Assembly (NCBI GenBank): GCA_019918135.1
Contig: WBZZ01003904.1
Span: forward strand, 20,001-65,000
Direction of reading: 5' to 3'
DNA length: 45,000 bases
Origin: Paulinella micropora
Taxonomy: Eukaryota > Cercozoa > Imbricatea > Euglyphida > Paulinellidae
A model generated the notes under the pieces. That model ran no database searches and was not told the origin of the DNA. It saw only the letters and a program-made list of their open reading frames with translations. The position numbers and the translations under genes were made by a program. Positions 26,509-36,643 of the stretch are shown here, one piece after another; the first letter of the stretch is position 1, and every line of letters starts with the position of its first letter.

Positions 26509-26880
26509 CATGGCAACGCCAGGCACATAGACACTATATCTAGTCAAGAATCTTATGGATATATATATATACGTTTTTATATGTATACTTTGAGCTGGTT
26601 GAAAGCAATAATATTAAGACAAGTAACCTGTACTACTTTTTACGCAGAATAATATTGCAGTTAGGGCGGACATTAGGAAACGGATCACTGTTTCTTTTTG
26701 TTGCTTGGCTCTGACAGTCTACATTTTCACCCCAAACTAGTTTCCTGAGGCTCTTTGCAAGTGCAGAGGAAGATTAGATTATTCTGAGAGTTTTTGGATT
26801 GAGTGGACATAGACACCGGCTTGCATTAAATAATTTTTTTTGATTTGATCTGACAAAACGTTGTCGAGTGATATTCGCAG

Positions 26881-26985
26881 GCTCTATTCCAGTTTTACTT
26901 TTTCTGCCTAAGTTCACTAAGCTAATATAAAGAGACATCATTCTTTTTATTGAGGATTGAGTTTCGTTTTATTACTACTACTGTT
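26881..26985 (+). repeat. Diverged Ty3 LTR fragment
   Basis: The stretch resembles the middle of the Ty3 LTR: TTCACTAAGCTAATATAAAG against TTCACTGAGCTAATACAACG, then AGACATCATTCT and TTGAGGA. It is truncated at both ends and is older than copies 1 and 2. Confidence 0.65.
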
Positions 26986-27390
26986 TAACTACTCTGCTCT
27001 TGGAGGGGATTGCGCGCATCAACGCTGGACAAGAACTTGTTAGTAGTTTGAGGATTAGTATTAATTCCATCAAGAGGGAGCTTAAGAAGTTAATTACGTG
27101 ATGTGATGAATATAACAGCTACTTACGCTAGTTTTAAATGCAGTTTGTGACCGTAACACTTGACTTGAATTACTAATCTGGGGTGGCATTGTAAATGCAA
27201 ATTTACCCTCCGTGATTAGCTCTCTGTTTGAAGTGATGACTTAGGAGTAATACGTTGTTTTCGCGGGATTCAATTTTCTGTCAAACGGTTCTGTATTAGA
27301 GTAACGTTTGGAGCTGTTAAGTCAGTTGACCGGGGACACCTGGTAGACGAATAAACCTGCGAGAGCACCTCTGGGCAGTTTACATCGTTA
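26986..27390. other. Unassigned sequence
   Basis: No gene or clear repeat is recognised in these 400 bp. Confidence 0.4.
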
Positions 27391-27393
27391 GAG

Positions 27394-27640
27394 CAGAGAG
27401 AGAGAGAGAGAGAGAAGAGAAAGAGAGAGATGGAGAGAGAGAGAAAGAGAGAAAAAAGAAAGAGTTAAGAGAGAGAGAGGTAAGAGAGGCAAGAGACAGA
27501 GAGAGACTGAAAGAGACAGTGAGACAGAGACAGTGAGACAGAGGTAAGAGAGAGAGAACGAAAGAGGTAAGAGAGAGAGATAAAGGTAAGAGAGGAGAGA
27601 GAGACACACAGAAAGAGACAGAAAGACAAAGAGAATAATA
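27394..27640. repeat. GA-rich low-complexity tract
   Basis: About 245 bp of degenerate (GA)n with GACA and GTAA interruptions. The minus-strand ORFs over it encode only S, L and F runs and are artefacts. Confidence 0.9.
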
Positions 27641-28035
27641 ATGATAAATAAAAGACTAGGGATCAATTCCTTGAAACGGGTGGGTGGTGTTTTTTCTGGT
27701 TTTGGTTTGTTTTGTTTTTTTTTTCTTTTTTTTGAGACTATACATCTTGAATAAACAGTAATGAGTTGCCCAAGAAGAAATAAAGCAGAATTAACTGCAA
27801 ATAAATATCCGTTCGTCAACCAGTGCTTAGAGCACTAGGACATCAGACCTCCTAAAACGTTAACATCCTGTTTAAACTTTTACGTAAGTGTCGCTTGCTT
27901 GCGTCGTTGACAAGCGTAGCTTGTATCCTCATACTTTTAAAGCGTTGGCTTCTTTCCATGAATCAAGGTTCAAGGTCCATAATATACAGGGGATGAAGTA
28001 AAGTAGTTGACTAAAAATGAAATCCACTTCTGAGT

Positions 28036-28377
28036 TTATCGTCGCACGTAAACCCATGCCTTCGGGTGTTCACTGGACGCGTGGTCGAGTCCGCCGCAGA
28101 CTGCACATCCATAACCCAGCCAGTTCATGGCCTTCTTCAACATGTTTTCTTCTTCGTAGCGCATAGCCATTTTGTCTTCGTCCAGTGGTCTTGGGACTGC
28201 TTGTCGCCTTCTTGGGCTTTCGATTTGTGAACTGCAACCAGACGGCTCCGTTTCAGGCATTGATCCGCGCATTAATCCCCACCACAAGAACGATTTGGCC
28301 GCAAAAACCCCGAAAAACCGTGCATGGAGCGCGGCCCGCTGAAGGAAAAATGACTGGCAACATGCTCCGAACGCCAA
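28036..28377 (-). CDS. Small unidentified ORF
   Basis: A 113-codon minus-strand frame with a C-x2-C ... H arrangement near its end (CAVCGGLDHASSEHPKAW), preceded by a helix-like KMAMRYEEENMLKKAMNWLG. It could be the end of a gene or transposon fragment with a small zinc-binding motif. The first third overlaps the direct repeat at 28,298-28,340, so the N-terminus is doubtful. No family is recognised. Confidence 0.3.
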   Translation of the reverse strand: MAFGACCQSFFLQRAALHARFFGVFAAKSFLWWGLMRGSMPETEPSGCSSQIESPRRRQAVPRPLDEDKMAMRYEEENMLKKAMNWLGYGCAVCGGLDHASSEHPKAWVYVRR

Positions 28378-28490
28378 TTTTAGGCATTTAGAATTTTATT
28401 TGTGATGGGCGATTTTTGTTGCGAGAACGTTTTTTCACCACAGATTTTTCTTGGCCGCAAACATCCCGAAAACCCGTATATGGAAGTCCG
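28298..28490. repeat. Short direct repeat, 28,298-28,340 and 28,450-28,490
   Basis: TTGGCCGCAAAAACCCCGAA and TTGGCCGCAAACATCCCGAA begin two copies of about 40 bp, 152 bp apart. The context is non-coding. Confidence 0.6.
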
Positions 28491-28596
28491 CAAAAAATTT
28501 GTTCTGATGTGTTGTTTTCGAATGCCCTTCCAAAATATCTGAGGACGCCGTTCGAAGATTTCTTGCTTTTTCTTTCTTTTCTTTTCTTTTCTTTCT

Positions 28597-28632
28597 TTTT
28601 TGTTTGTTTGTTTGTTTGTTTGTTTGTTTGTT
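28597..28632. repeat. (TTTG)n microsatellite
   Basis: About nine TTTG units following a TTTTC-rich tract. The motif GTAAGCAAGGTTSAATGG occurs twice just downstream (about 28,643 and 28,690), a short local duplication. Confidence 0.85.
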
Positions 28633-28709
28633 GTCTTTTTACAGTAAGCAAGGTTCAATGGAAAAAAAGAAGACAGATTTTTTCAACACAGTAAGCAAGG
28701 TTGAATGGT

Positions 28710-29060
28710 AAAAAAGAAAGGGGTAAAGACGTAAGAACAAACTACTATAATCATGCGGTCTGGTTCTAAGGAACATCAGTGCAGGTCCTAAGGAAAACTG
28801 GAACTAAGGTTCAACAGTTAGGCTCCTTGGAAAGAATAATAAGAGAGAAGAAGTTTTTTGAAAACAGTAATAAGCAATGTTTAATAGAGAAGAGAAAGAT
28901 GAACAAAATTAAGAAGAGCTTAGTTGATTTTTTTTTGTTTTTTTTTGTTTCTGTGTGTGTGTGTTGTGTGTGTGTTAATGGAGATCACCACATACCTATA
29001 TTATCTTGTTTACAACTGATTACTTTCTGTGTGTATTGATATATGTATGTATGTGTGCAC
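28710..29060. other. Unassigned AT-rich sequence
   Basis: Nothing is supported here except short T and GT runs at 28,930-28,975. Confidence 0.4.
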
Positions 29061-29065
29061 GGTAT

Positions 29066-29460
29066 GTAATGTAATGTAATGTAATGTAATGAAATGTAAT
29101 GTAATGTAATTAATGTAATGTCGTGTAATGCCATGTAATGCCATGTATGTAATGCCATGTAATGCCACGTAATGCAATTTAATGTAATGTAATTTAATGT
29201 AATGAAATGTGATGCAATGCAATGCCATGTGATTTACTGTAATGTACTGTAAGAATGTACATTACAGTAATGTAATGTAATGTAATGTAATGTAATATCA
29301 TGTAATGTGATGTAATGTGATGTAATGTAATGTAATGTAATGTAATCTAATGTAATGTAATGTAATTTAATGTAATGTAATGTAATGTAATGCAATGCAA
29401 TGCAATGCAATCAATGCAATGCAATGCAATGCAATATAATGTATGTAATGTAACGTAACA
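29066..29460. repeat. (TAATG)n pentanucleotide satellite, block 1
   Basis: About 400 bp of TAATG units with variants (CAATG, TAATT, CCATG). It is interrupted only by a short palindrome-like stretch near 29,240-29,265 (ATGTACTGTAAGAATGTACA). Confidence 0.95.
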
Positions 29461-29649
29461 TAATTTTATGTAACGTAGTGTTGTGAAAAAATTAAATTAT
29501 CAAAATATTAAAATATTAAAATAAAATAGATTGAAAGTATTAAGGTAAAATAGAAATAAAATAAAAAATAAAAAATAAAAAAATAAGAAAATAAAGTAAA
29601 ATAAAATGACGAAAAGGTTATATATCATATTATATATATATACATATAT

Positions 29650-29689
<40 letters not shown>

Positions 29690-29695
29690 GAATGC
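29461..29695. repeat. A-rich, TATA and (TAC)n microsatellites
   Basis: A-rich AAATA units (29,490-29,610), (TA)n (29,620-29,650), then about 13 TAC units (29,651-29,690). Confidence 0.85.
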
Positions 29696-29859
29696 AATAT
29701 ATCATTCCAAGTGATTGGATTGCCATAGAATTTTGGTATCTGCTAGGCTTTTCTAAAATTTCTCTCTGCTGTTTGATGTTAGCTTTCTCATATTTCTCTA
29801 GAAGCTAGCTAGACAGATCCTACAAAAGAGACCGTCTGAGACCTAGTCCCCTTTGTTAT

Positions 29860-30440
29860 CTAATGTAATGTAATGCAATGTAATGCAATGTAATACAATG
29901 CTTAATTCAATGTAATGCAATGCAATTTAATGTGGTGTAATGTGGTGTAATGTAATGTAATGTAATGTAAAGTAAAGTAATGTAAAGGTCATGTAATGTA
30001 ATGCAATGCAATGCAATGCAATGTAATTTAATGTAATGTAATGCAATGTAATGCCTTGCAATGCAATGCCTTGCAATGCCTTGCAATGCCATGCAGTGCA
30101 ATGCCTTGCAATGCCATGCAATGCACAGCTATGCCATGCAATTTTATGTAATGTAATGCATTTCAATGTAATGCAATTTAATGTAATACAATTCAATACA
30201 ATGCAACGCAAAGCAGTGCAATCCACTTCAATTCAATAAAGCTATGCAATGTAATGCAATGCCATGTAATATTTTGTAATGTCATGTAATGTAATGTAAT
30301 TTCGTGTTATGTAATGTAATGTAATGTAATGTAATGCAAGGCAATGCAATGTAATGTAATGTAATTTAATGTCTTGTAATGTAATGTAATGTAATGTAAT
30401 GTAATGTAATGTAATGTAATGTAATGTAATGTAATGCATG
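29860..30440. repeat. (TAATG)n pentanucleotide satellite, block 2
   Basis: A second block of the same unit, with a sub-domain of the GC-richer variant GCAATGCCATG (30,050-30,130). The last 80 bp before 30,440 are almost pure TAATG. ORFs of HYITL type on the minus strand are by-products of a five-base unit. Confidence 0.95.
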
Positions 30441-30945
30441 CATGCAGCATGTATGAATGCATGTATGTATGTGTACGTATGTATGCATGTATGCATGTAT
30501 GCATGTATGTATGTATGTATGTATGTATCTATGTATTTTGGTAGATAGGTATGTTAGTTAGGTACTACGTGTGATATGAGTACATATATATATATATACG
30601 TATAAAAATTTTATATATATGTATATATGTATATACATATATATATATATATATATAAGGGAGTACATAGGCCATCGGTCCCTTTCCATGGGCTGATTGG
30701 TATAAAGCTCCTAGAGTAATGTTCTATGCCGTCACTTCCTTTATTCCACCGATTGGTGTGGAGACTTTCCTTATGGAATGGAGGACTGGATGCACATGGC
30801 CTTTGGCTCAGCAATTGGCAGACGATACATACATACATACATACATATATATATATATATAATATGGACGGACATACACGCACACACACACACATACATA
30901 TATATATAAATATATATATATATAATATATATATATATATATGTT
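30441..30945. repeat. (ATGT)n, (TA)n and (CA)n tracts around a unique island
   Basis: ATGT/GCATGT repeats run 30,441-30,535, TA tracts 30,583-30,657, and CATA/TA/CA tracts 30,825-30,945. A unique island at 30,660-30,825 (ending CCTTTGGCTCAGCAATTGGC) may be an upstream exon or leader of the next gene, but no donor site is seen. Confidence 0.7.
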
Positions 30946-30996
30946 TGTGTGTGATGCATGTCTGTATCCTCCTCTTCTCCTTCGCAGCTGGCAGGC

Positions 30997-32384
30997 ATGG
31001 CCTATCTCGGTGACGAGGAGCGCCCAGATCGCGCGGACGTGCTTCCTGTGCTTCCTGTGCTGCCTGTGTCGGGTGCGGAGTTGGCGGCGCGGCCCAACCC
31101 GCCGCTGCCGCCCGCGCACAGCTGGCGCAACGACCCGCTCTACGTGCGCCTCAGCCCGCGCGCGCCCTCCATCCGCCGCACGGACGGCAAGGAGAGGGAG
31201 ATGGGCATCAACACGCGCGATGCAATCTGCGAGTTTGCCACTGACCTGTTTGTCGGGCGGACGCTGCTGCGTGTGGACGGGGCGGGGCCTGCCACAGATT
31301 ACTTCCAGAACAGGTCGCGCAAGATCTACCACTGTGTGCAGGGCCGCTTTACCACAGCCGTGCCTTGCCACGAGGCCTTGTCCGGGTTCGAGATGCACAA
31401 GCCGCTCATGGGCCTGCCCGCTCTGTTCTCTCTCATCTTGCGCGTGGTGCAGAAGCTCTCCCCCGCGCTCGGACATAACCTGCTGTGCAAGACGCCCTAC
31501 GCGTTGAGCCCGCTGGCAGCAACCGCTCAGCACATCCACGTCAGCCGACCCGGGAGTGAACCTGACCTGATGCAGGAGTTAGAAGAGGACCTCACAGGAT
31601 GGGGTCTGCCTACTATGAGCATCAAAGCTCGCAAGCGCTTCTTCTCTTCCCCCGCCTCTTCTCAACACATCCGCTTCGACCCGAACCTCGTCTACACGTT
31701 CGATTTCTACCAGCACATGTTCAGTCCGCTGACCATGGAGGTTCACGTGCCGCTGGGGATCGGCACCACTTCCATCGACCTCGAGCCCTACATCAACCTA
31801 CAGCCTGTTCCGCTCATGGCCCGTCTTCGCCATCCGCTCACACCCGCTGACAGCAAGGAGGAACAAGAACAAGGCCCTGCTGCTGCGCTATTAGACTCCC
31901 CGCCAAATCTCACGCCCGCTCACCTCGCCTCATCCGAGGTATGTATGTTATGTATGTTATGTATGTATGTATGTATGTATGTATGCATGTATGTATGTAT
32001 GTATGTATGCATGCATGTATGTATGTATGCATGTATGCATGTATGCATGTATGTATGCATGTATGTATGTATGTATGTATGTATGTATGCATGCATGCAT
32101 GCATGCATGTATGTATGTATGTATGTATGTATGTACGTATGTATGTATGCATGTGTGTTGTATGTATGTATTTATGTATGTATGTATGTATGTATGTATG
32201 TATGTATATATGTGTGTATGTATGTATGTATGTATGTGCATTTATGTATCTATGTATGTGTATATGTAAGCTTATGTATTTATGTATGTAGGTGCACTTG
32301 TGGCATTTTGAGGTGTGGCACAAAGCGCTCGTGCCACCCGAGCTCTGGCAGGTATGTATGTATGTATGTATATATGTATGTATG

Positions 32385-32416
<32 letters not shown>

Positions 32417-32854
32417 CAATGTATGTATGTACGTATGTGCGTATCTAAGTATGTATGTATGTATGTATGTATGTATGTATGTATGTGTATGTATGTGTAT
32501 GTATGTATGTATGTATGTACATTACAGTCTGCTGAAGCAACGACTGACAGGAAGCACGTGCCCAGTGCGCCCAGCAAGGATGGGATCGTCTCTGGAGAGG
32601 AGCAGAAAGCCGTGGTAAACAGAAACAGCTTCCTAGAGCGAGTGGAAGTTGCGAAAAGGACAGCGGAGAGGGAGGAATTTCTAACGTTTAGCACAAACTT
32701 GCAGAATAGGGGTGCAGCGAGGCTGACGAGTGTGCTGCTTATGACGCTCACCGCGATGTCAGACCGGCCACCGCCCACTCGTGCTCTTCAAGCACTGGCC
32801 GTAGTACAAGCCGCTATGTTGATCTACATGCTCGTTGTGATCCAGTTGGTTTAG
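30997..32854 (+). CDS. DUF1769-like host protein, three exons, C-terminal membrane anchor
   Basis: The only ordinary host gene. Exons are 30,997-31,938, 32,292-32,351 and 32,528-32,854, all joined in phase 0, for 442 residues. The start ATG (MAYLGDEERPDR) follows a TTCGCAG acceptor at 30,987, so an upstream leader exon is possible. The core matches the DUF1769 pattern: IYHCVQGRFTTAVP, then VYTFDFYQHMFSPLTMEV and IDLEPYINLQPVPLMARL, and exon 2 gives VHLWHFEVWHKALVPPELWQ. The third exon ends with about 23 hydrophobic residues (AVVQAAMLIYMLVVIQLV), a likely tail anchor. DUF1769 has no known reaction. The exons are visibly GC-richer than the flanks. Both introns are made of (GTAT)n. Confidence 0.75.
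31939..32291 (+). repeat. Intron 1 of the DUF1769-like gene, (GTAT)n microsatellite
   Basis: 353 bp, almost all GTAT/GCAT units from donor GTATGT to acceptor TATGTAG. Each GTATGT unit looks like a 5' splice site. The repeat has no stop codon in any plus-strand frame, which explains an apparent MYVC-repeat ORF across the intron. Confidence 0.85.
32352..32527 (+). repeat. Intron 2 of the DUF1769-like gene, (GTAT)n microsatellite
   Basis: 176 bp of GTAT units from donor GTATGT to acceptor TACATTACAG. Same composition as intron 1. Confidence 0.85.
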
Positions 32855-33344
32855 CAGTGATGGTATAGTAAATCCCATGAATAACATGCATATCAACAGT
32901 TTGGTAAGTTTTCCTTTCGATTTTATTTTTGTGTTCTTATTTTTGTGTGGATTTGTGGAAAGTGGCAAACGAGTGGAGTCGGATATTTTCAGTGCAAATC
33001 ACCTAAATGATTATCAATCATATTGCGTTCAAGTTGTAATAGAAAATCGAAGTTGTAGTGATAAAATATTATGGTACAGCCAAGTATTTTCTTATTAGTT
33101 GAAAACTGTTTGCGTAAAAGTAAATAAATAAATAAATAAAATTTAAAAAAAAACTGTACTTCAAGCGGCGCGGCGGCCGGTTTAAAATCATATCGTCGAA
33201 TAAGCTTACAAGTTTTTCGCACGACCTCAGCTCAAACGCTTGTTCGTCGATCAGGAGAACTTGTACCTCGCAGCCTGGGCCGGGCCGGAATAATCGAATG
33301 ATCAAGTTGAGTTTTAGTATTACTATGATATGAACTATGATTTT
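32855..33344. other. 3' flank of the DUF1769-like gene
   Basis: No gene. A TAAATAAATAAATAAAATTT stretch (33,120-33,145) with an A-run may hold the poly(A) signal or mark an old retroposed end. A GC-rich patch CGGCGCGGCGGCCGG-like follows at 33,165-33,180. Confidence 0.4.
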
Positions 33345-33960
33345 TTGCCGGTTCTTGTCTAAAAGAATATATAATATTATTGATCATGCAGCCTCCGAGG
33401 CTTCTTTATTACAACTAATCTTAAGTTCAATCCACTCCGGGGGCCGCTAGTAGCACAATCCTCTGCTCTTATATAAATAAGGATCAAAGATGGAAGGTGG
33501 AAAATGTGGGAGAATGGCGGAGCCAAAAACAACCAATTTTGCCGGTTCAGGTCGAAAAGAATATATTTAATGATGCCTATCCTTTTACTCAACCAATTCA
33601 AACAACTCCGCCAGTAACCCAATTTTCTGAGCTTAGTATATAAATAAGGATCAAAGATGGTGGGAAAATGTGGGAGACTAGCGGAGCCCAAACTTTCAAA
33701 CAACCAAGGCAAACACCAGCCAATTCCGATTGTTTTGCCGGTTCAGGTCGAAAAGAATATATTTAATGATGCCTATCCTTTTACTCACTCGAACCAATTC
33801 AAACAACTCCGCCAGTAACCTAATCTTCTGAGCTTATATAAAGAAGTATCAAAGATGGTGGGAAAATATGTGAGACTAGCGGAGCCCAAAAACAACAAAG
33901 GCAAACACCAGCAAATTCCCATTGTCCTGCCTAACGATAAAATATTCCTGTCTAAAAAGT
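33345..33960. repeat. Triplicated ~193-bp unit
   Basis: Three tandem units at about 33,345-33,536, 33,537-33,731 and 33,732-33,930, each opening with TTTTGCCGGTTC. Each carries a TATATAAA-like box in AGCTTATATAAATAAGGATC followed by AAAGATGG and GGGAAAATGTG. Units 2 and 3 are close; unit 1 has diverged. The TATA box at a fixed place suggests repeated promoter-like sequence, for example tandem LTR pieces, but no transcript is known. Confidence 0.7.
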
Positions 33961-35060
33961 GTAACGGCAACTTCTAGTAATATTATCGTTACCCGGTTAA
34001 GAGGTTATTAATATTAATATTAACGGCCTCTTATTGTGTCTGGATTGACACAGGGGTATATTAAAGTAGCACATATTTACCTATCTGCGCCTACAATCCC
34101 CCCTCCCCGGTTTATCCGATAATCTGTAACACCCACGGTATACTACATCGTTTTCACGCTATTGGTTTTTACGGGAATTCACTCGTGGAAGTGATTCCTT
34201 GTTATTAAATGTATTTTAAGATGAATTCTTATTACATTTCCTGTTTTGAACAATACTTCCGGTTTTAATGTTGTATTAGGATAAGGGATATGAATGGGGA
34301 AGCTTGAAAGCTTCAACCTCATACTGCCTTAAATCCTATATCACTTAACCGTTTACCGGAGTGGGAGAGGTTATCAGGATGTATGTTACACCAAGCTGTA
34401 GCATCCGTATTCATTAATCTCCCACATTAATACTCAGTAATAGCGTTGACCCGAACCTTTTATTGCATATGTAGTAACCGTTTGAAGTTATGTATTATTT
34501 TCACGGAAATTCCGTGAAATTTGGCAGTTTTTCCCGTGACTGGGAATTTATGGCTAAATAAGGGAAATTACACTTATGGGTTGTTGTTTGTGGTATGTTT
34601 TGGCATGTGTGCAGGTTACGGACGTAACGAATCGTGTCAGTTGACCCTGTCAAGGGGACACTCCGTTTTTAACGGTTTTCCCCTCTGGCTTGTTGTTTGG
34701 GTTCAGACCTGACTTCCCTTTCTACTATAGAAGTGGAGGTTAGTCTTAAACCAGTTGTGTTCAGTATTATCATTAAATTCCTTTCTATTATTGAGCTCGT
34801 AAGGGTAAGACCAGAATACAAACCCCCGTTGATTAGGAGTAGAAAGGCAAATGTGAGCGGTAGGAATATGGAGGCTGTCGAGGTTTGTCTCGAGGTTGAT
34901 GGCTTCTCTTCCTTCTTGGGATCGTATAGGCGATTGAAGGGAAGAAATGTAACTGTAGGCGTTACTCCGAATGATTTGGATTTGGGAAAATTGTGCAAAA
35001 TTCGAATTTGATTTCGGATTTAATTATCAAACTTGAATTTTGAATTTCGCTCTACACTCT
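33961..35060. other. Unassigned sequence with short ORFs
   Basis: 1.1 kb without a recognised gene. A plus-strand frame at 34,697-35,011 (104 codons) includes the hydrophobic IIIKFLSIIELVRV and a VEVCLEVDGF stretch; no family is recognised. It is followed by the AT-rich then C-run order also seen at 115-147, so it may be the 3' part of the same repeat family. Confidence 0.3.
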
Positions 35061-35061
35061 T

Positions 35062-35580
35062 CCCCCCCCCCCCCTGATGACTCTTGTCATGCAAATGTGA
35101 GGAGTAACTTCTCTCGGTCTGGCTTCTTCACGTCAGGCGCATTGGCAAATCTTACCTTAGGACGGCAAGGTCTGTCAACGTGCCCCTATTAACGCTCCAC
35201 AGGCTCCCTTGATGGGACGGAGGCTGATCAGGGCCTAAACAGTGGCTTGATGAACGACATACTCGTCGTCGGGCGCTTTAGAAATTCTCACCCTGGGGCC
35301 GGCGAGATCTGTTAACGTGCCCCTATTAACGCTCCACGGATTCGATGGGACGGAGGCTAATCAGAGCTGGGAGTGAGTCCGCTTGATGGTCCGCGAGACA
35401 GAAAAGAATTTCCCAGCATCCTCAATTGGTGTGAGGATCCTCCTGATCCTGGGCCTATTAGTCGGTTGTTAGCTTGATGCAGATGACAACCGACTAACAG
35501 GCCCGTCCATTTGTTGGAATGAACGGGCGCTTTGCCAGTCTAGGTTTTTGGTTTGTTTTGGTTGTCCTCGGTGGACTTTC
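35062..35580 (+). repeat. Dispersed repeat family, copy 2, with internal direct repeat
   Basis: It starts with 13 C (35,062-35,074). Two direct copies of about 102 bp follow (35,131-35,233 and 35,265-35,366) sharing AACGTGCCCCTATTAACGCT and GATGGGACGGAGGCT. Then come two hairpins and the TGTTGGAATGAACGGGC block (35,512) found also at 409. The first about 300 bp of the window are the other copy, in the same orientation. Confidence 0.6.
35451..35504 (+). other. Strong hairpin, 19-bp stem
   Basis: GGGCCTATTAGTCGGTTGT (35,451-35,469) pairs with 35,486-35,504 with one mismatch (A against C) around a 16-nt loop. A smaller hairpin (ATCCTCA/TGAGGAT, 35,418-35,438) and an AGGATC/GATCCT palindrome lie just before it. 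Confidence 0.75.
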
Positions 35581-35702
35581 GTGGAGTTAACTTAGTATAC
35601 ATATCGAGCCATCGCGAAGTTTTTGTCGAAAGTGTCTAAAAGATTTACAACCCGCATTGGAAGTGTCTCAAAATGCATCATACCCCTCCGCTTCCAGATT
35701 TC

Positions 35703-35960
35703 TCATATAATCCTCCTCCGTACTGGATTGTGAGGATGCGCGGTCCCGCTCCTCTGGCGGTCCAAGGGAGGGAAGTCTCGATCGTGATCGAGTTGAGTCT
35801 GGAGCAAGTCCCGTTCCTCATCGGAGAGGTCGAAGGGATGAATAGAGGACTGTGGCTGCACGGATTCTGGGTATAGTCGCCGAATCACGGCACCGATTTT
35901 ATGTTCATATACCTGCTCCCATCGGGGGTAGCAGTGTCGGGAGTGGTAAATATAATCCAA
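35703..35960 (-). other. Unidentified open frame
   Basis: An 85-codon minus-strand frame (IHPFDLSDEERDLLQTQLDH, then a basic tail) has protein-like composition but no recognised domain. The plus strand is also open here, so coding is unproven. Confidence 0.25.
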
Positions 35961-36425
35961 TGACTGTGTGGCAACCGCAGTTTAGCATGGAGTCTTATTT
36001 TGTGTGAGTTTGCATACAACAGGTGTATTTGCATAACTTTCAGAAATAGTTATTAGTATTATTTATTAAAAGGGGTTCAAGTACCGGACCACGAGTGACC
36101 GTGCTCACCACTTCAGTTTGGTGGGGGCGGTGCTTCAGCAGATGGACAGGTCCAGTGGGCAACTGCGGCCCTCTATCGTTTGACTGAGTGACGACTAAGT
36201 GTCAGAGTAGCTGTTCCGGACCTTACAGTTCATGCCGTGTGAGTTGGTTCAAAAGTTTCAGAATGTCAAGAGGTGGATGCGGGCTCACAGGAGCCAAGTG
36301 CCGGAAGCCGGGAACTTTTCGGGAAGAAATTTTCAAAGGATTTGCATTTGCAACTCGTCTTAGCTTTGTGGCTCGTATGTATATTGCATACCAGAGCTCT
36401 AATATTAACATTAATATAAAAACTT
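35961..36425. other. Unassigned sequence flanking Ty3 copy 2
   Basis: 465 bp. Nothing is recognised. A 5-bp target duplication cannot be tested because the other end of copy 2 lies outside the window. Confidence 0.4.
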
Positions 36426-36643
36426 TGTACTATCCCCAACGATAGCTCAATGGAAGAGTAAGTCGGTAATATAACCAAACACAGTCCTCAAAAAAGAGAA
36501 TGATGTCTCGTTATATTAGCTCAGTGACGCAAAGACAAAAAGCCGCCAAAAGACCAGGATCAAATTGGCATTTCAGACGTGTCCGGCCAGACGAAATCTA
36601 TAAATAAGTTTTTTACCGGATAATTCGGGGGGTGATGTCCACA
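36426..36643 (-). repeat. Ty3 copy 2, 3' LTR
   Basis: In minus-strand direction it runs TGTGGACATCACCCCCC ... GGGGATAGTACA, 218 bp. It is clearly related to the copy 1 LTR but has many substitutions and small deletions. Preceded on the minus strand by the purine tract CTGGGAGGGTAC (36,644-36,655). Confidence 0.85.

Noticed and set aside
29010..30504. HYITL-type and CNAMP-type ORFs
   Set aside because: Products of the TAATG repeat; no coding signal.
31941..32448. MYVC-repeat proteins on both strands
   Set aside because: They arise because (ATGT)n has no stop in any sense frame. Splice signals and phase show that this is intron sequence.
35071..35105. Hammerhead ribozyme core (CTGATGA after the C-run)
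   Set aside because: CTGATGA is present, but no GAAA core or matching stems follow.
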